Shown: one piece after another, positions 8,094-17,589 of the stretch
Position numbering within the stretch: position 1 is the first letter of the stretch
How the letters are laid out: the number at the start of each line of letters is the position of its first letter
Assembly (NCBI GenBank): GCA_947489195.1
Contig: CANLCT010000039.1
Location: forward strand, 1 to 42,023
Reading direction: 5' to 3'
Length of the DNA stretch: 42,023 nt
Source of the DNA: an uncultured Aquimarina sp.
GTDB lineage: Bacteria; Bacteroidota; Bacteroidia; Flavobacteriales; Flavobacteriaceae
Program-made: the position numbers and the translations under genes
The notes under the pieces: generated by a model
What the model was told of the DNA's origin: nothing
Database searches by the model: none
What the model saw: the letters and a program-made list of their open reading frames with translations, nothing else

Positions 8094-10475
8094 TTAGGAT
8101 TTTTTTATTTTTTTCACAGAAGCAATTAATTTTGAAATCATTCCTTTATTCAAACCTTTAACATCTTCACCGTAAACATAACTGTACTTTCCTCCATAAT
8201 CTAAATTTTCAAGGGCAACATCATTTACTACGTATGCCATATTATTTAACTTGCCTTTTTCTTTTAGTTCCTTTGAAAAAGCTAATAAATCTTTATCGGT
8301 TCTGTTTGCCCTAACCACAAATAAAGTAACGTCGGCATATTTAGATATGTTAAATGTATCTGATACTGGTAAAGTTGGCGCCGTATCAATAATAATATAG
8401 TCATATACCTGTCTTACATCGGCAATAAATGAATTGAAAATAGTACTTGATAATAACTCTGGAGGATTCGGAGGAATCATTCCACTAAAACAAATATCCA
8501 TATTATTATCACCACTAACTCCAGTAGTAACACAATCCTTCCAAGTAACTTTTGAATCGTGTAAAAAACTTGACAAACCTTTTGTTGCTTTATTTATACC
8601 AAAGTAATTATGCAATTGTGGATTTCTTAAATCAGTACCTATTAGAAGAACTTTCTTTTTTACACTTGCGTAAGCTAAAGCTAAATTAATTGACGTTAAG
8701 GTTTTTCCTTCTCCAGTAATGGCCGAAGTAACCAAAATTGTAATTCCTTTATCTTTTTTATTTACAGGTATTAAGTAACTTATGTTTGTACATAAGAGTC
8801 TATATGACTCTACAAGCATAGATCGTTTCTTCAAAGAGAAAAGTTTATCTCCTTCAAAGCTAGGAAACTCAGCAACTATAGGAATTTTAGGGTTTAATGC
8901 TTCTATTTCTTTACGATTCCTTATCTTATTGTCAAACATAAATAATAAAGAAAGTATAGTCAAAGGCACAATTATACTTAACAAAAATGCTAAGCCAAAT
9001 ATTTTCTTCCTACTTGGGGCAACTGGTTTAATACTTGTTAAAGCATAATCTACTACTTTAATTGTAGGCGATGTAACAGCCAAACTTATTGCCGCTTCTT
9101 CTCTTTTCTGTAATAATAGAATAAATAAATTTTCTTTAATATTTTGCTGACGTTCTATAGCTCGGAGTATTTTTTCTTTTTCGGGTAATTTAGAAAACTT
9201 TCCTGCAGATATTCTTTGTTTATTCCTTAGTTGAGCTAATGAAATTTCTAATTGTTTTTGGTAAACTTTTACCGTTTGATTTATATTTCGGCTTAAACCT
9301 CTTAATTGACCAGTTAATGATTGGAGTAATGGGTTGTTTTCGCCAGCACTTTCTGCTATTTTTTCTCTTTCTAAAACAATTTTATTGTAATCAGACACTA
9401 AAATATTTATACTGTTACTCGCTAAACCAATGTCTGCTGGCAATAATGTAAACTCTTTTTCTGATTTTAATGTTTGTCTTAATAATTTAGACAATGACAA
9501 TTGGTTTTCAAGAGAAAACACCTCATCATCGGTTAATGACTTTTGTTTTAAAGCCGTACTTGCATCTGATTCAATATAACTAAGGTTGTTTGATTGTTTG
9601 TATGACTTTTTATTTCCCTCAATTGAATCTAACTCATTAGAAAGATACAAGAAGCGTTTATCTATAAAATCAAGTGTTCTTTTTGAAACCAACTGCCTAT
9701 CCAATACGCCATCTTGATTAAACTTATCAATTATAGTATTTAATATTGCTTCGTTTTTCTTTGTGTTTTCTCCTAACAAACTAAGCTCAATAATTTCACT
9801 TTTTTTGTTTGTAGTTTTTATTTTCAAATCATTAATAAGTCTAAGTACTGCTTCTTTTTTAGATCTAATAACTATTTCAAAATCGTTACTCAAATATTTT
9901 TGAGCATTATAAGGTCCATTTAATTCAATTTTAACATCTGCTTCTTTAAGCTTACCATTTTCTATCTTTGAATTAAGTATTTGACGCCCTTTTTTGTCAT
10001 ATATTTTTAATTCATTGTTTCTAACCTCGGTAATATATGTTTGGCTTTGTTTAATGCTATCTTGCACTAAATTATTTGTTATATTAAAAGGGGACCCCCA
10101 AGTTTCCGTCTTTTTAATTTTTCCAACTTGAAATATTTCTACATCTAAATTTAACTCTGCAACAACTTGATGTAAAATTCTATACGATTTTAAAATTTCA
10201 ACTTCGTTGTCAATATTCAATTTAGGTGTTCCTTCGAGTAAAGAGCTTGGGTCAAGATTAATATCTAATTCTTTTGATTCATCTAATATTCTAATTTTAG
10301 CCGAAGTACTATAAGTTACTGTTGCATAGCGTGTATACAAGTAACTACATAAAAAAAACAATATAAAGGTCAATAAAAACCATGGCCAATATTTTAAGTA
10401 TTTAGCTAATATTTCTTTAAAATTAATTTTTTTTTGTTGCTCTTCAGTATCAAGAATATATTCTGAATTCGTCAT
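8094..10475 (-). CDS. Polysaccharide co-polymerase and tyrosine autokinase (Wzc/ExoP type)
   Basis: An inner-membrane protein of 793 residues controlling chain length and export of a polymer. It has a first transmembrane helix at about 31-49, a Wzz domain and a long periplasmic coiled coil (about 60-485) with the conserved proline-rich PVAPSRKK before the second helix (about 491-513). A cytoplasmic BY-kinase domain follows: Walker A TSAITGEGKT (583-592, K591), Walker A' LIGTDLRNP (D615) and Walker B YIIIDTAP (D697). The C-terminal tyrosine cluster used for autophosphorylation is short: Y760, Y764, Y766 and Y768. It lies 9 bp downstream of the Wza-like gene, its expected partner across the envelope. 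The fused kinase is the usual Gram-negative arrangement. Confidence 0.95.
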   Translation of the reverse strand: MTNSEYILDTEEQQKKINFKEILAKYLKYWPWFLLTFILFFLCSYLYTRYATVTYSTSAKIRILDESKELDINLDPSSLLEGTPKLNIDNEVEILKSYRILHQVVAELNLDVEIFQVGKIKKTETWGSPFNITNNLVQDSIKQSQTYITEVRNNELKIYDKKGRQILNSKIENGKLKEADVKIELNGPYNAQKYLSNDFEIVIRSKKEAVLRLINDLKIKTTNKKSEIIELSLLGENTKKNEAILNTIIDKFNQDGVLDRQLVSKRTLDFIDKRFLYLSNELDSIEGNKKSYKQSNNLSYIESDASTALKQKSLTDDEVFSLENQLSLSKLLRQTLKSEKEFTLLPADIGLASNSINILVSDYNKIVLEREKIAESAGENNPLLQSLTGQLRGLSRNINQTVKVYQKQLEISLAQLRNKQRISAGKFSKLPEKEKILRAIERQQNIKENLFILLLQKREEAAISLAVTSPTIKVVDYALTSIKPVAPSRKKIFGLAFLLSIIVPLTILSLLFMFDNKIRNRKEIEALNPKIPIVAEFPSFEGDKLFSLKKRSMLVESYRLLCTNISYLIPVNKKDKGITILVTSAITGEGKTLTSINLALAYASVKKKVLLIGTDLRNPQLHNYFGINKATKGLSSFLHDSKVTWKDCVTTGVSGDNNMDICFSGMIPPNPPELLSSTIFNSFIADVRQVYDYIIIDTAPTLPVSDTFNISKYADVTLFVVRANRTDKDLLAFSKELKEKGKLNNMAYVVNDVALENLDYGGKYSYVYGEDVKGLNKGMISKLIASVKKIKKS

Positions 10476-10484
10476 TAATTAATA

Positions 10485-11288
10485 CTAATTATTTGTAATT
10501 AAAACTATAGATGTCAATATAAGGGAAATAAAAGTAAGAACTGTTCCTGCATTTCCGATAAGCCCTGCACTTTTAACCTTTGCTGTATTAGGGCTAACTA
10601 TAATTGTATCATTAGGTCTTATATTATAATAGGGACTATTAAATACTTTAGGGTTAGTTAAGTCTAACACTTTTACTATTCGTTCTCCATCAATTTCTCT
10701 TACCAAAGTAACATCTTTTCTTTTTCCATTTATCGTTAAATCACCGGCTAATCCTAATGCTTGCGTTAATGTCATATTTTGCTCAGAAAAAGTAAATGTC
10801 CCAGGTCTATTGACTTCTCCCAAAACAGTCACTTTGGCATTTAACAATCTGATACTTACAATGGGCTTAATTAGATGCCCTCCTTTTTCCAACTTTGATT
10901 CTATTTCTTTTTCAACATACTCCATGGTTTTTCCCGCCACATTTATCCCGCCTAATACTGGAAAAACTATTGCTCCAGAATGACTAACCAAATAACCTTG
11001 AAGTTTTAATAATTCAATATTTGTAATAGCTCCACTATTTATAACTTGCTTATTATATGGAATAGCTGTTTCTGGCACTAAAGCAGATACCGAAATATTT
11101 AAAATATCATTTGGCTGTATCTTAATACCTTCATAAATTACTGCATCTAAATTTGAATACTTCGCATTTTGAAAATAAATGATATTTTTTTTAGAAGCAC
11201 AAGATTGTAGTAAAAATAATAATGAAACTATTATAATTTGAAAACTGTATTTTACAGAACAATTATTAGTAAAAAAATCATTTATCAT
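10485..11288 (-). CDS. Wza-like polysaccharide export outer-membrane lipoprotein
   Basis: A 267-residue lipoprotein with lipobox LQSC (C30), then a Poly_export (PES) domain from about 55 (IQPNDILNISV) and an SLBB segment (KVTVLGEVNRPGTF onward). The C-terminus is a hydrophobic helix (about 243-263) ending VLITNN, comparable with the membrane-spanning helix of Wza. It should form the outer-membrane pore for a capsular or extracellular polymer together with the Wzc-like protein encoded next. The signal sequence is preceded by a longer than usual hydrophilic stretch, so a start inside the listed N-terminus is possible. No alternative is clearly better. Confidence 0.92.
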   Translation of the reverse strand: MINDFFTNNCSVKYSFQIIIVSLLFLLQSCASKKNIIYFQNAKYSNLDAVIYEGIKIQPNDILNISVSALVPETAIPYNKQVINSGAITNIELLKLQGYLVSHSGAIVFPVLGGINVAGKTMEYVEKEIESKLEKGGHLIKPIVSIRLLNAKVTVLGEVNRPGTFTFSEQNMTLTQALGLAGDLTINGKRKDVTLVREIDGERIVKVLDLTNPKVFNSPYYNIRPNDTIIVSPNTAKVKSAGLIGNAGTVLTFISLILTSIVLITNN

Positions 11289-11299
11289 ACTTTTCTAAT

Positions 11300-12010
11300 T
11301 TATTTTTGAATCAACTTTTTAGTTAATACATCAACAACAAATTTAGGCGCAGAAATTAAATTTCTATGAGCTAGACGTTTAGGCTCTTTTATAAATCGAC
11401 CTAACCACTCTAGTCCAAAGTTTAGCCATATTTTATTAGGGCGTTCAACAGTGCCTGCATAAAAATCAAATACAGCTCCTATTGAGCATACTGTATTGAC
11501 CTCTAATTTATCTAAATTTTCTGACGCCCATTTTTCTTGCTTTGGAGCTGTCATCCCTAAAAAAAGAATATCTGGTTTATATTCATTTACTTTTTCACAC
11601 ATTAGCATATTATCTTCATCTGAAAAAAACGCCTTAAATGGTGGCGAATATGAATTAACTATTACATTAGGATAATCTTTCTTTATTCGTTGTTGTATCA
11701 AACTTAATGTATTTTCGGATGCTCCTAAAAAAAAACAAGACCCATTTGTTTCATTTAAGTATTTCATAGAATGCAAGAAAATATCATAGCCTGTAATTCT
11801 GGTAATTTTCTTTCTTCTTAAAATTTTAGCCGCCAATACAATACCAATACCATCAGGCAATAATACATCCGACTCTTTAAGTGCTTTTGCAAATTCTTTA
11901 TCCTCTTTAGATACGCAATAACTATGCGGATTAATCGTATTAATCATTGTTTTTTTTGTGAAAGGAAACTCGGGGTAACCTTCGGATATTTCATAGCCCA
12001 ATAAATTCAT
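11300..12010 (-). CDS. WecG/TagA/CpsF family glycosyltransferase (GT26)
   Basis: A 236-residue glycosyltransferase that probably adds the second sugar to a polyprenyl-diphosphate-linked intermediate. Family features are NPHSYCVSKEDKEF near the N-terminus, the LLPDGIGIV segment with the likely catalytic aspartate D53, a TGYD motif, LGMTAPKQEKW where homologues have GxPxQE, and a C-terminal GRFIKEPKRL motif used for membrane association. Its start overlaps the stop of the preceding GT4 gene by 4 bp, so the two are translationally coupled. It fits directly after the WecA-like initiating enzyme encoded at the head of the locus. The donor sugar cannot be deduced. Confidence 0.92.
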   Translation of the reverse strand: MNLLGYEISEGYPEFPFTKKTMINTINPHSYCVSKEDKEFAKALKESDVLLPDGIGIVLAAKILRRKKITRITGYDIFLHSMKYLNETNGSCFFLGASENTLSLIQQRIKKDYPNVIVNSYSPPFKAFFSDEDNMLMCEKVNEYKPDILFLGMTAPKQEKWASENLDKLEVNTVCSIGAVFDFYAGTVERPNKIWLNFGLEWLGRFIKEPKRLAHRNLISAPKFVVDVLTKKLIQK

Positions 12011-13098
12011 AACGCAATTTTTTTAAGTGTATATTCAAATGTGTGTTCGAATTTTTTTAAGGTAAATTTCTCTTCATAACGGGCTCTACCTTCTTTACCC
12101 ATTTTATTTCTTAAGTCGCTATCTTTTATTAAAATTTCAACTTTATTTACTAATTCATCTACATCTTGTGGCTTTACCAAAAAACCTGTAACTCCATCTT
12201 CAACAATATCTGGTATACCTCCTTCAATAGTAGAAACTACTGGTAATGAAAATTGCATAGCTTCTAAATTTACAAGCCCAAAAACATCATTAAAAGTTGG
12301 AAAAATGAATATGTCAGAGTTTTTAAAAGCCATTTCTTTTTCCTTCCCATACTGTTTCCCTTTATAAGCAACAAAATCCTCGATTCCTAATTCTTTTATT
12401 TTTTCATTGAATTCATTAGCTGTAATATCCCCTTCCCCACCAATGAATGTGCAAAAAAAACTCACTTTTTTTTCCTTCAGTTTTTTTAAGGCATTTAACA
12501 AAACATACACTCCTTTTGATTCTATTAAATTAGATAAAAACAAAAGCTGTACTATTTCATTTTTAGTGTTCTTCGGAATTGAATTAAATTGCATTTTTGG
12601 TATTCCATTAGCACAATAACTTATTTGCTCACTTTTAACATATTTACTAACATCATAGTATAAATATTTAGATATCAGTATTACCTTTGTTTTCCAATAA
12701 GTTATATTATAAAGTAAATTATCAAGAAACCTATGCTGATAATCACTCACTCCTTTATTATGATGGTGTAATACTAGCTTTACTCCCAAAAGTTTTATTA
12801 GCAGTACCAGTAAAAAATCCTTGTAAAAACCTATTCCTTTAGCTGTAATAGCTAAATAAGCTATATTCGGTCTATTGAAAATTAATTGATAAGCCACTTG
12901 AAAAATAATTTTTAAGTAGATACCAATTTTTTTTAATGGCGACTTGCCTATTTCATCTATAGATTTTGAAGTCCCCAGATTAATATAGCTAGTATTGAAA
13001 CTAGTATTTATTAAGTTACTATCCTTAATAAACTTACCAACCATGGCAGAGCCATGAACAGGTGGGGGTAAATGCAAAATAAATAATACCTTTTTCAT
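12007..13098 (-). CDS. Glycosyltransferase family 4 protein
   Basis: A 363-residue GT-B fold retaining glycosyltransferase. The N-terminal half begins VLFILHLPPPVHGSA (acceptor side). The C-terminal half carries the GT4 donor-binding region: LLFLSNLIESKGV, FPTFNDVFGLVNLEAM and EGGIPDIVEDGVTGFLV. The usual EX7E pair appears as D then E (DVFGLVNLE), a conservative change. It should add one sugar of the repeat unit on the cytoplasmic face of the inner membrane. It overlaps the next gene by 4 bp and sits 34 bp after the SGNH acylation partner. The sugar specificity is not readable. Confidence 0.92.
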   Translation of the reverse strand: MKKVLFILHLPPPVHGSAMVGKFIKDSNLINTSFNTSYINLGTSKSIDEIGKSPLKKIGIYLKIIFQVAYQLIFNRPNIAYLAITAKGIGFYKDFLLVLLIKLLGVKLVLHHHNKGVSDYQHRFLDNLLYNITYWKTKVILISKYLYYDVSKYVKSEQISYCANGIPKMQFNSIPKNTKNEIVQLLFLSNLIESKGVYVLLNALKKLKEKKVSFFCTFIGGEGDITANEFNEKIKELGIEDFVAYKGKQYGKEKEMAFKNSDIFIFPTFNDVFGLVNLEAMQFSLPVVSTIEGGIPDIVEDGVTGFLVKPQDVDELVNKVEILIKDSDLRNKMGKEGRARYEEKFTLKKFEHTFEYTLKKIAL

Positions 13099-13132
13099 AT
13101 AGATTTAAGGATCTTATTGATTGTACTGAATA

Positions 13133-14038
13133 CTACTTATTAGTATCATTCAAATACTGAATAACTTCTTCGGTAATCTCTTTTTGCCCCATTGGATTTA
13201 AATGTATAGCATCATAGAACAAGTGATATTTATGAGACCAAGGCTCTTGCATATTTAAAAAACGTACGTTTTTGTATTTATTTGCTAAATCACTTATTTT
13301 GTTATAAACTTGCTTTGCTTTATTTTCTTGAGCCTTTATCATAATATCAATTGTTGGGACATTCAATAATATTACTTCAATTTCTTTTTTTTCAAATGTA
13401 GTTAACATTTGCTCTAAAATAGAAATACTCTTTTTTTTACTATCTATTTTTCGATAAACACCACTTTTTATCTGCTCTTGTAATTTAACTACATCTATTT
13501 TTCCTTGCTTTAAATTATTCCAATTTCCCATATACCCCCTTAAAGCTCCGCCAATTAACAATTCATTAAAACGCGATGTTCTTATTATTTTTTTTGAAAA
13601 AAATTCGAGTTGGTCACTTTCTGTAAGTAAATACCTATTAATGCTTTCATTATCCATAAAAGGGAAAAATAATTTATAAGAATTATTACTCAAGCCTTCG
13701 TCTGTAAAAGACCATGCATCAACTCCTAAAATAACCGTTTTTATATTTTTATTTGTTTCCAGTAACTGCTCTATCATTATTTTTCGCTCTGCTAAATTGA
13801 CTCCCTCCCGAGTATATTTGGATATTTCAACACCTAAACTTGATTCCATATTTCCTTTATCTAGTCCTAACATAAGATGCGAATGACCTATAATGGCTAG
13901 CTCTGAATTAGAGCTTAGTCCATAATATTTTTCAAGCCCTTTAGACAATACTATACTTACGATATAGTCTATCAAAAAAAAGGCGAGTATAAATCCTATT
14001 AATATAGCTATGAATTTTTTTGAAGTCACTTTGTACAT
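13133..14038 (-). CDS. SGNH-like acyltransferase partner (AlgX/DltD-like), membrane anchored
   Basis: A 301-residue protein with one N-terminal transmembrane helix (about 10-31) and an extracytoplasmic domain. The block-I motif is IIGHSH (G51 to H54, likely nucleophile S53) and the C-terminal dyad lies in YDAIHLNPMG (D276, H279). This is the pattern of SGNH-fold proteins that pass acyl groups to polysaccharides together with an MBOAT protein, which is encoded 10 bp upstream here. It is too divergent to give a named subfamily. The inferred role is O-acetylation, or another acylation, of the polymer made by this locus. A lone lipase-like function is unlikely given the partner gene. Confidence 0.75.
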   Translation of the reverse strand: MYKVTSKKFIAILIGFILAFFLIDYIVSIVLSKGLEKYYGLSSNSELAIIGHSHLMLGLDKGNMESSLGVEISKYTREGVNLAERKIMIEQLLETNKNIKTVILGVDAWSFTDEGLSNNSYKLFFPFMDNESINRYLLTESDQLEFFSKKIIRTSRFNELLIGGALRGYMGNWNNLKQGKIDVVKLQEQIKSGVYRKIDSKKKSISILEQMLTTFEKKEIEVILLNVPTIDIMIKAQENKAKQVYNKISDLANKYKNVRFLNMQEPWSHKYHLFYDAIHLNPMGQKEITEEVIQYLNDTNK

Positions 14039-14048
14039 ATTAATTAAA

Positions 14049-15482
14049 TTAAAACTGAAAATAAATAAATGATTGTGACGACATTCCTAATAAAGAAACA
14101 CCTACAAGCAACAATAGATAACCTAATGCACTTAATAAAGGAGGAACTTTTGAAGTTGAAAAATATAAAGAGCTTATTTTAGTATATTGAAGAAGCTGTA
14201 CCCCTAGCAATACAAAAATCAAAAGACAGGATAGCGCAAAAGTAATTGTTGAAGCTCCTAAATAAAGCGGCTGACTCCAGTTACTAAAAATTTTCTTAGA
14301 TATTAATAGAGCATCACTGATTGACTGTGCTCTAAAATAAATCCATGCATAACTTACTCCAATAAAAACCACTAACATTTTAAATATATTATAAAACGCA
14401 TGGTTCTTTATTTTTGTCAAATTAAGTTTATTCAATAGTTTATCTCCCCAATTTTCAAAAAGATAAAACAACGCATGAATTGCTCCCCAAAGAATGAATG
14501 TCCAATTGGCTCCATGCCATAATCCACTTACTAAAAAAACAATAAAAATATTACGCACCCATTTTATATAGCTAACTCTACTACCTCCCAAAGGTTTATA
14601 TAAATAATCACCAAACCAAGTTGATAAAGATATATGCCAACTTTTCCAAAATTCTGAAATAGAATTTGAAAAATAAGGCAAGTTAAAATTCTGCATTAAT
14701 TTGAACCCCATCATTCTTGCAGTTGCAATGGCCATATCCGAATATCCACTAAAATCGCAATAAATTTGAAATGCAAAAAAAAGTGTAGCTAAAACCAAAG
14801 TAGGCGCATCAAAAAGCTCGGGGTTTTCATATACTTTATTTACATATAAAGCCAATCGATCTGCAATGACTACTTTTTTAAATAATCCCCAAATAAATAA
14901 TTTAGCTCCTTCAATGAAATGAATGCGATTAAATTGATGAGATTTTTTTAATTGAGCTAACAAATTAGTTGAACGCTCTATTGGTCCCGCTACTAACTGT
15001 GGAAAAAAAGCAACAAAAGTGCAAAATCGTACTAAATCAGTTTCTACTTCTGTTCTCTCAAAATATACATCTAACGTATAACTCAATGCTTGAAAAGTGA
15101 AGAATGAAATACCTACAGGAAGAATCACTTTTAAATAATTCAACTCTTCCGTATAATCTATTATAGATAGTACAGAGTTTACATTTGAAATAAAAAAATT
15201 ACCATACTTAAAGTACAACAGAGGTAACAATGAAATTAAAACTGAAGTCGATAACCATATTTTTTTTTGACTGACAGATTTTGTTTTAAAAATTTTTAAA
15301 GCCGAAAAATAATTTACTACACTTACTCCCGCCATTAACAAGGCAAAATCCAACCTCCAAAAGGCATAAAAAACATAAGAACTAACAAAAAGCACTAATG
15401 TTTTTAATTTGTTTGGTACGTTAAAATAAAAGAGCATGGTTAACACTAAAAGAAAAACAAACTCCCATGAATTAAACAGCAT
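14049..15482 (-). CDS. MBOAT family O-acyltransferase (AlgI/DltB-like)
   Basis: A 477-residue integral membrane protein with about ten or more hydrophobic segments. It has the MBOAT signature QIYCDFSGYSD (about 239-249), FWKSWHISLSTWFGDYLY with H283, and the near-invariant catalytic histidine H323 in SGLWHGANWTF. AlgI-type proteins carry an acyl group across the inner membrane to an extracytoplasmic transferase. The SGNH-like gene 10 bp downstream supplies that partner. The gene sits between glycosyltransferases of the locus, so the substrate is probably the exopolysaccharide repeat unit. Length and motif spacing are normal for AlgI. Confidence 0.95.
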   Translation of the reverse strand: MLFNSWEFVFLLVLTMLFYFNVPNKLKTLVLFVSSYVFYAFWRLDFALLMAGVSVVNYFSALKIFKTKSVSQKKIWLSTSVLISLLPLLYFKYGNFFISNVNSVLSIIDYTEELNYLKVILPVGISFFTFQALSYTLDVYFERTEVETDLVRFCTFVAFFPQLVAGPIERSTNLLAQLKKSHQFNRIHFIEGAKLFIWGLFKKVVIADRLALYVNKVYENPELFDAPTLVLATLFFAFQIYCDFSGYSDMAIATARMMGFKLMQNFNLPYFSNSISEFWKSWHISLSTWFGDYLYKPLGGSRVSYIKWVRNIFIVFLVSGLWHGANWTFILWGAIHALFYLFENWGDKLLNKLNLTKIKNHAFYNIFKMLVVFIGVSYAWIYFRAQSISDALLISKKIFSNWSQPLYLGASTITFALSCLLIFVLLGVQLLQYTKISSLYFSTSKVPPLLSALGYLLLLVGVSLLGMSSQSFIYFQF

Positions 15483-15487
15483 ACGAT

Positions 15488-16387
15488 CTACTTATTTATA
15501 AGTTGTTTTACTTTGTCGATAATCCTTGATTTTACTGAAAACTTATTTCTAAAATCCTTTATGATTTTTTTGTTTATACTCATTTCTTTATCAAATTCAA
15601 AAACTCTTTGTTCTCCTTTATCCAATACAGTATCAAACCTAGTAGAGCCCGATGTATGTGTTGCTTCCTTTGAAAAGCCTATACTTTTTAATTTTGAAAC
15701 CGAAGGGAAAACACAAAACATTTGATGTTCAAATTGATAATAACACAATCGAATAGCCCAAGAATCTATTTTTCCTTCCATTTGATATCTCAGCATTTTA
15801 GGCATATCACTTCCAATAGCGGCAAAGGCATTCATCTTTTTTTTATCTGTTATGAAATCAGAATAATTACTCACAGTCCAATCCACATTATTCCATTTAT
15901 CTTTCCATATCCCCCAACCCCATGATGATGCTCTGTATCCTAAATAATAATCTTTTTCATAGTTCTTCAAATTAGGCAAACTTAAAGTATACCCAGATAT
16001 TGTAATGACTTCAGGACTATTTTCATAAAAACTCAAAGCTTGATTCATATAATCTAAAAAATTACGTGATGTAATTAAATCATCCTCAACAACTATTATT
16101 TTTTTATGCTTGTTTACTATTTCTGTAACTCCTTCTATTATTGATTTAGCCAAGCCTTTATTCTTTGTGGCTTCGACCACCGAAACTGATTTAAATCCTT
16201 TTACTGTGCTTAAATAAGCACGTACGTCATCTATTTTTGTCTTGCCTGCTACTGACTTTGGCCCATCTGAAAAAATAAACAATTCACTTTGACTAGCTAA
16301 ATAATTTGACTGAAGTGCTTCAATGGTTTTTTTAGTTTCATTCAATCGATTATAAACAAATAATACTATTGGTGCTAAGGTGTTCAT
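15488..16387 (-). CDS. Glycosyltransferase family 2-like protein
   Basis: A 299-residue GT-A fold enzyme. The N-terminus reads LAPIVLFVYNR, followed by IFSDGP (about 38-43) for nucleotide binding and VVEDDL (E101, D102, D103) as the metal-binding DxD-type motif. WGWGIWKDKW is a motif I associate with a GT2 subgroup found in Bacteroidota polysaccharide loci. It should transfer one sugar to the lipid-linked repeat unit. Its start overlaps the end of the upstream polymerase-like gene by 4 bp, and the MBOAT gene begins 5 bp after its stop, so it belongs to the same transcript. Confidence 0.88.
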   Translation of the reverse strand: MNTLAPIVLFVYNRLNETKKTIEALQSNYLASQSELFIFSDGPKSVAGKTKIDDVRAYLSTVKGFKSVSVVEATKNKGLAKSIIEGVTEIVNKHKKIIVVEDDLITSRNFLDYMNQALSFYENSPEVITISGYTLSLPNLKNYEKDYYLGYRASSWGWGIWKDKWNNVDWTVSNYSDFITDKKKMNAFAAIGSDMPKMLRYQMEGKIDSWAIRLCYYQFEHQMFCVFPSVSKLKSIGFSKEATHTSGSTRFDTVLDKGEQRVFEFDKEMSINKKIIKDFRNKFSVKSRIIDKVKQLINK

Positions 16388-17589
16388 ACTGTTTGAAACT
16401 CTTTTTTTAGTATTAATTTTCTTTTAGAAGGTTTACTTATAATTAAGTACCAAAAAAGAAATGAAATTAAAACTGTTGGTTGTATAATAAAGCTTTCAAA
16501 AAAGCCCCCTAATAAAATTCCGATAAGAATAATTGATATATATAAATTCTTTTTTTTATACAATTCTTTTGCTATAAAAAATAAAAAAAACAGAAAACCA
16601 ATAATTCCAGAAGCTGCAAATACCTCCATGTAAGAGGAATGAAAGTATAAAAATTCTAAACGTTGAAAATAATAGTTCCCATCGACATGTGCTTTTAAAA
16701 TAATATCATTTAGACCAAAAATTCCATAACCTCCAAAAATAGAATGATTCCCATAATGATCAATAATATGATACCATATTTTGCTTCGCCCGGTTGTAAA
16801 ACTACTAACAGTACCTGATTTTAGTATATCTACAGATAAGTAAAGTGAACTCAAAAAAACAATTATAAATACAATGATATACATATATTTTATAACATTT
16901 CTTTTTATGTAAGGAAATGCATTAAATATAAAATAAACAATCAATACCAATTGAGGGTTTCTTGAATTTGATAATAATGTTAAAAAAGCAAATACTATTG
17001 ATAGTATTAAATAAAAATTTTTGTTTTTTGTTTTATCACGAAAAACAGAAAAATTTGCTATTGTGCCTGCACATCCAAAAATACCTAGTTGTATATAGTT
17101 TTCATAAAACAATCCTAAACCGGTCCTATCTTCTAAGGTATGCCATATTTTAAATGGCAATACAATGGCCAAAATTGTCCAGAAAAACAAATTGTAATTT
17201 AAGGTGTTAGCAAATACCTTAAAAAAGGCAAAATAAGGTCTCTGCGATTTTAATTTAAAAGCTTCGGATAACAAATAAAAAAAATAAATAAACAGTAAAA
17301 AAAGCAAATTGTTTTGTATAACTGGAATATTCATTCCGTTATTAAAAACCCACAATACTGTAAAACAAACACATAATCCCCAAAAAAATAACAAGGGCTT
17401 ATTTTCTTCTAAAAAATCCATCAATTGATTAAATGATCGTTGCAATAATGCAATACCAATAACAGCTACAAGTAACTTTCCAAACTTACCCGTAATATGT
17501 ATTAAAATATTATAAGTAATCGCATTCATTACCAAAAACGTAATGAATAAAAAAAGCAAAGTTTTGTGTAACTTTTTTTCAGTTAACAT
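16384..17589 (-). CDS. O-antigen ligase/polymerase-like membrane protein (Wzy candidate)
   Basis: A 401-residue protein with roughly ten to twelve hydrophobic segments. It has the O-antigen ligase family pattern: a large extracytoplasmic loop containing FTTGRSKIWYHII, GGYGIFGLND and HSSYMEVFAASGIIG. In a locus with a Wzx-type flippase and Wzc/Wza this is the most likely polymerase joining repeat units at the periplasmic face. A ligase cannot be excluded by sequence alone. It overlaps the upstream flippase gene by 7 bp and the downstream GT2 gene by 4 bp. Confidence 0.85.
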   Translation of the reverse strand: MLTEKKLHKTLLFLFITFLVMNAITYNILIHITGKFGKLLVAVIGIALLQRSFNQLMDFLEENKPLLFFWGLCVCFTVLWVFNNGMNIPVIQNNLLFLLFIYFFYLLSEAFKLKSQRPYFAFFKVFANTLNYNLFFWTILAIVLPFKIWHTLEDRTGLGLFYENYIQLGIFGCAGTIANFSVFRDKTKNKNFYLILSIVFAFLTLLSNSRNPQLVLIVYFIFNAFPYIKRNVIKYMYIIVFIIVFLSSLYLSVDILKSGTVSSFTTGRSKIWYHIIDHYGNHSIFGGYGIFGLNDIILKAHVDGNYYFQRLEFLYFHSSYMEVFAASGIIGFLFFLFFIAKELYKKKNLYISIILIGILLGGFFESFIIQPTVLISFLFWYLIISKPSKRKLILKKEFQTV